8,303 bases of DNA from Lachnoclostridium phytofermentans (GTDB lineage: Bacteria; Bacillota; Clostridia; Lachnospirales; Lachnospiraceae): NCBI GenBank assembly GCA_003526525.1, contig DPVV01000193.1, positions 1 through 8,303 of the forward strand. Reading direction: 5' to 3'. Positions 7,073 through 8,303 of the stretch are shown one piece after another. A program made the translations under genes and the position numbers. How positions within the stretch are numbered: the first letter of the stretch is position 1; every line of letters starts with the position of its first letter. A model generated the notes under the pieces. The model was not told where the DNA came from, searched no databases, and worked only from the letters and a program-made list of their open reading frames with translations.

Positions 7073-8182
7073 TTACTTACTAATTACCCAAAAAGGCCCA
7101 TTTTCAGCTGCCCAAGCTTTTGCCTCATTCACTATAAGGGATGCCTCAAAGGACTCGTTCGTTAATTCTTTACTATTCGGGTCTGCGACCAAAATCTTTC
7201 CGTCCTCTGTAATGCCTCGAAGAACAATGAAGTGCCCACTTTTTGTAAAAGTTCCCTTTCCCATTAAAGCAATAATCAAATTGCCAGAAGATAACGCACT
7301 CTTTATTTTATCAGCTGCATCCGGTGTATTTTCAACCCCTTCTACCTTAAGTCCAAAGGCTTTTGCTGCATCCGGAATTAATCCATGAATCGAACCACTA
7401 CCAGAATACCAATAACCGCGATCATAGGCCCATTTACACATTTGCTCAGGATCAATGTTAACGTTAGTAAAGGCTGATATTACCATTGCAAGCGAAGTAG
7501 GTCCACAACCATATTCTGCTATGGTATCGGAACCACCATAAAACTTTTGCCCCCACCTTGGGTCTGTTTGCATATAATAAGTTAAGTCGACTGCCCCGCT
7601 ACTACTCAAAGACTCTCCTGTTTGTGCTTCGGACAAGTTCGCTATAAATGCCTCTTGACTTAATTTATTAGAAGCAGAATTCTCATTCCCTCCCTTGGAA
7701 TCTTCAGAACTCGAGGAATTTCCTCCCGCATCTCCTTCTGGTATACCAGCATTGTCTAATGCCCCTTCCTTATTACCATTGTTTTGGTTAGCGTCACTAG
7801 AAGGATCACCGTTATTTTGATTTCGGTTTCCTGAACTGTCTATCGCATCATCTTTGTTTGAGCCTGATTGATCATCCTTCTTAGAATTTGATTGATCATC
7901 CTTGTTAGAATTTGATTGATTGTCCCCATTTTGTGATGCCTCATCCTCTTTTCCTGAGGAAGTATTCTGGCCCTCTGTCTCTGGTACCTCTGTTATCTCA
8001 GGGGTAGCTTCCGGAGTGATTGTTATCCCATTTTCCTTGTTTGGTTTCGTTCCTGCCTCAACACTTCCGTTTCTTGTAATCTTTATTCCTGCATATAATC
8101 CAATGAGAATTATTAAACACAAAAGCTCAACCGCTATTATGCGGTTAAGCTTTGCTCCCTTACTAATCTTCTTCACTTTCAT
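7073..8182 (-). CDS. Membrane-anchored C39-like cysteine peptidase with long low-complexity stalk
   Basis: This is a 369-residue protein with a basic N-terminus (KVKKISKGAK) and one hydrophobic segment (about 13-34, IIAVELLCLIILIGLYAG). With no lipobox or clear cleavage site, it is probably a signal anchor placing the rest outside the cell. A Thr/Pro/Glu stretch (about 52-72) and a long Ser/Asn/Asp/Gly/Lys-rich linker (about 73-170) follow. The C-terminal domain (about 198-369) resembles the Peptidase_C39_2 family: YYMQTDPRWG, catalytic Cys226 in YGCGPTSLAM, His317 in SGHFIVLRG and Asp334 in VADPNS. Its substrate is unknown. It lacks the ABC-transporter parts of bacteriocin-processing C39 proteins. 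The ATG at 8182 is preceded by AGGAG and AGGGG; a GTG at 8185 would add one residue. It may share a transcript with the S8 gene, since no clear terminator lies between them. Confidence 0.85.
   Translation of the reverse strand: MKVKKISKGAKLNRIIAVELLCLIILIGLYAGIKITRNGSVEAGTKPNKENGITITPEATPEITEVPETEGQNTSSGKEDEASQNGDNQSNSNKDDQSNSKKDDQSGSNKDDAIDSSGNRNQNNGDPSSDANQNNGNKEGALDNAGIPEGDAGGNSSSSEDSKGGNENSASNKLSQEAFIANLSEAQTGESLSSSGAVDLTYYMQTDPRWGQKFYGGSDTIAEYGCGPTSLAMVISAFTNVNIDPEQMCKWAYDRGYWYSGSGSIHGLIPDAAKAFGLKVEGVENTPDAADKIKSALSSGNLIIALMGKGTFTKSGHFIVLRGITEDGKILVADPNSKELTNESFEASLIVNEAKAWAAENGPFWVISK
7853..7924 (-). repeat. Three 24-bp tandem repeats encoding the stalk of the C39-like protein
   Basis: Three in-frame 24-base units encode DNQSNSNK, DDQSNSKK and DDQSGSNK, followed by a partial DDA. 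The DNA units are highly similar (shared core TTTGATTGATCATCC on the plus strand). This points to recent slippage-type duplication and likely length variation between strains. Confidence 0.85.
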
Positions 8183-8205
8183 CACTGGCCCCTTCTCCTA
8201 GAGTC

Positions 8206-8289
8206 TTATCCTTTTTGCGTTAGCATAGGTGTCCTAACACTACCACGCATTTCTATCATTGGAGCTCCCTTTTTCTCAATATAATCTCT
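8206..8289 (-). CDS. C-terminal fragment of an upstream gene cut by the window edge (or a 17-residue small ORF)
   Basis: An open frame enters from the right edge and ends at TAA 8208-8206, coding RDYIEKKGAP then MIEMRGSVRTPMLTQKG. It stops 23 bases before the C39-like start, consistent with an operon. The same frame holds an ATG at 8259 with AAGGGAG five bases upstream, so a free-standing 17-residue peptide is the alternative. I do not recognise the family. The adjacent bases 8290-8303 are adapter, so upstream sequence is missing. Confidence 0.4.
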   Translation of the reverse strand, partial: RDYIEKKGAPMIEMRGSVRTPMLTQKG

Positions 8290-8303
8290 AGATCGGAAGA
8301 GCG
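8290..8303 (+). other. Illumina TruSeq adapter remnant (non-genomic)
   Basis: AGATCGGAAGAGCG is identical to the first 14 bases of the common Illumina read-through adapter. It is in the orientation expected at the 3' end of a read and lies exactly at the window's end. The first A could be genomic. These bases should be treated as contamination rather than biology. Confidence 0.93.

Noticed and set aside
7017..7388. 123-codon open frame on the plus strand opposite the C39-like gene
   Set aside because: It is an antisense shadow of a gene with clear catalytic motifs, has no convincing ribosome site and no recognisable domain.
7920..8201. 93-codon plus-strand frame opposite the membrane anchor and linker
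   Set aside because: It is antisense to a supported gene. Its composition follows from the low-complexity linker on the other strand.

Overview
The window is AT-rich DNA with compact operons, strong AGGAGG/AGGTG-type ribosome binding sites and a lipoprotein-type solute-binding protein. It also carries a clostridial-type intracellular-looking subtilase. Together these suggest a low-GC Gram-positive of the class Clostridia, probably Lachnospiraceae; that family placement is inference from style and gene families. Every supported gene lies on the minus strand, so transcription runs from high to low coordinates. No gene-free stretch exceeds 300 bases; the longest (4695-4909) holds a terminator, a candidate promoter and an inverted repeat.

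Right part (about 8300 down to 4860). A fragment of an upstream gene runs in from the edge. It is followed 23 bases later by a membrane-anchored C39-like cysteine peptidase with a long Ser/Asn/Asp-rich stalk. Next come a CspA/CspB-like S8 serine peptidase with an intact triad and a small zinc-ribbon protein. The zinc-ribbon gene has its own clear sigma-A promoter and a rho-independent terminator. The last 14 bases (8290-8303) are identical to the start of the Illumina TruSeq adapter. They are almost certainly not genomic, so the right edge is an assembly or read-trimming artefact.

Left part (about 4850 down to 49). This is a complete high-affinity branched-chain-amino-acid-type ABC importer in the order livK-livH-livM-livG-livF: lipoprotein receptor, two permeases and two ATPases. 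The junctions livH/livM (0-9 nt) and livM/livG (1 nt) are nearly contiguous, which suggests translational coupling. A strong hairpin followed by a T-rich stretch sits between livK and livH. It probably lowers expression of the membrane and ATPase genes relative to the receptor. A 29-base inverted repeat lies in the livK leader and is a candidate regulatory site.

I see no CRISPR array, tRNA, rRNA, insertion sequence or phage gene. I do not find a clearly new system. The least ordinary part is the peptidase pair with the zinc-ribbon gene. Several upstream starts are replaced here by internal ones, on the evidence of ribosome binding sites or promoter position.
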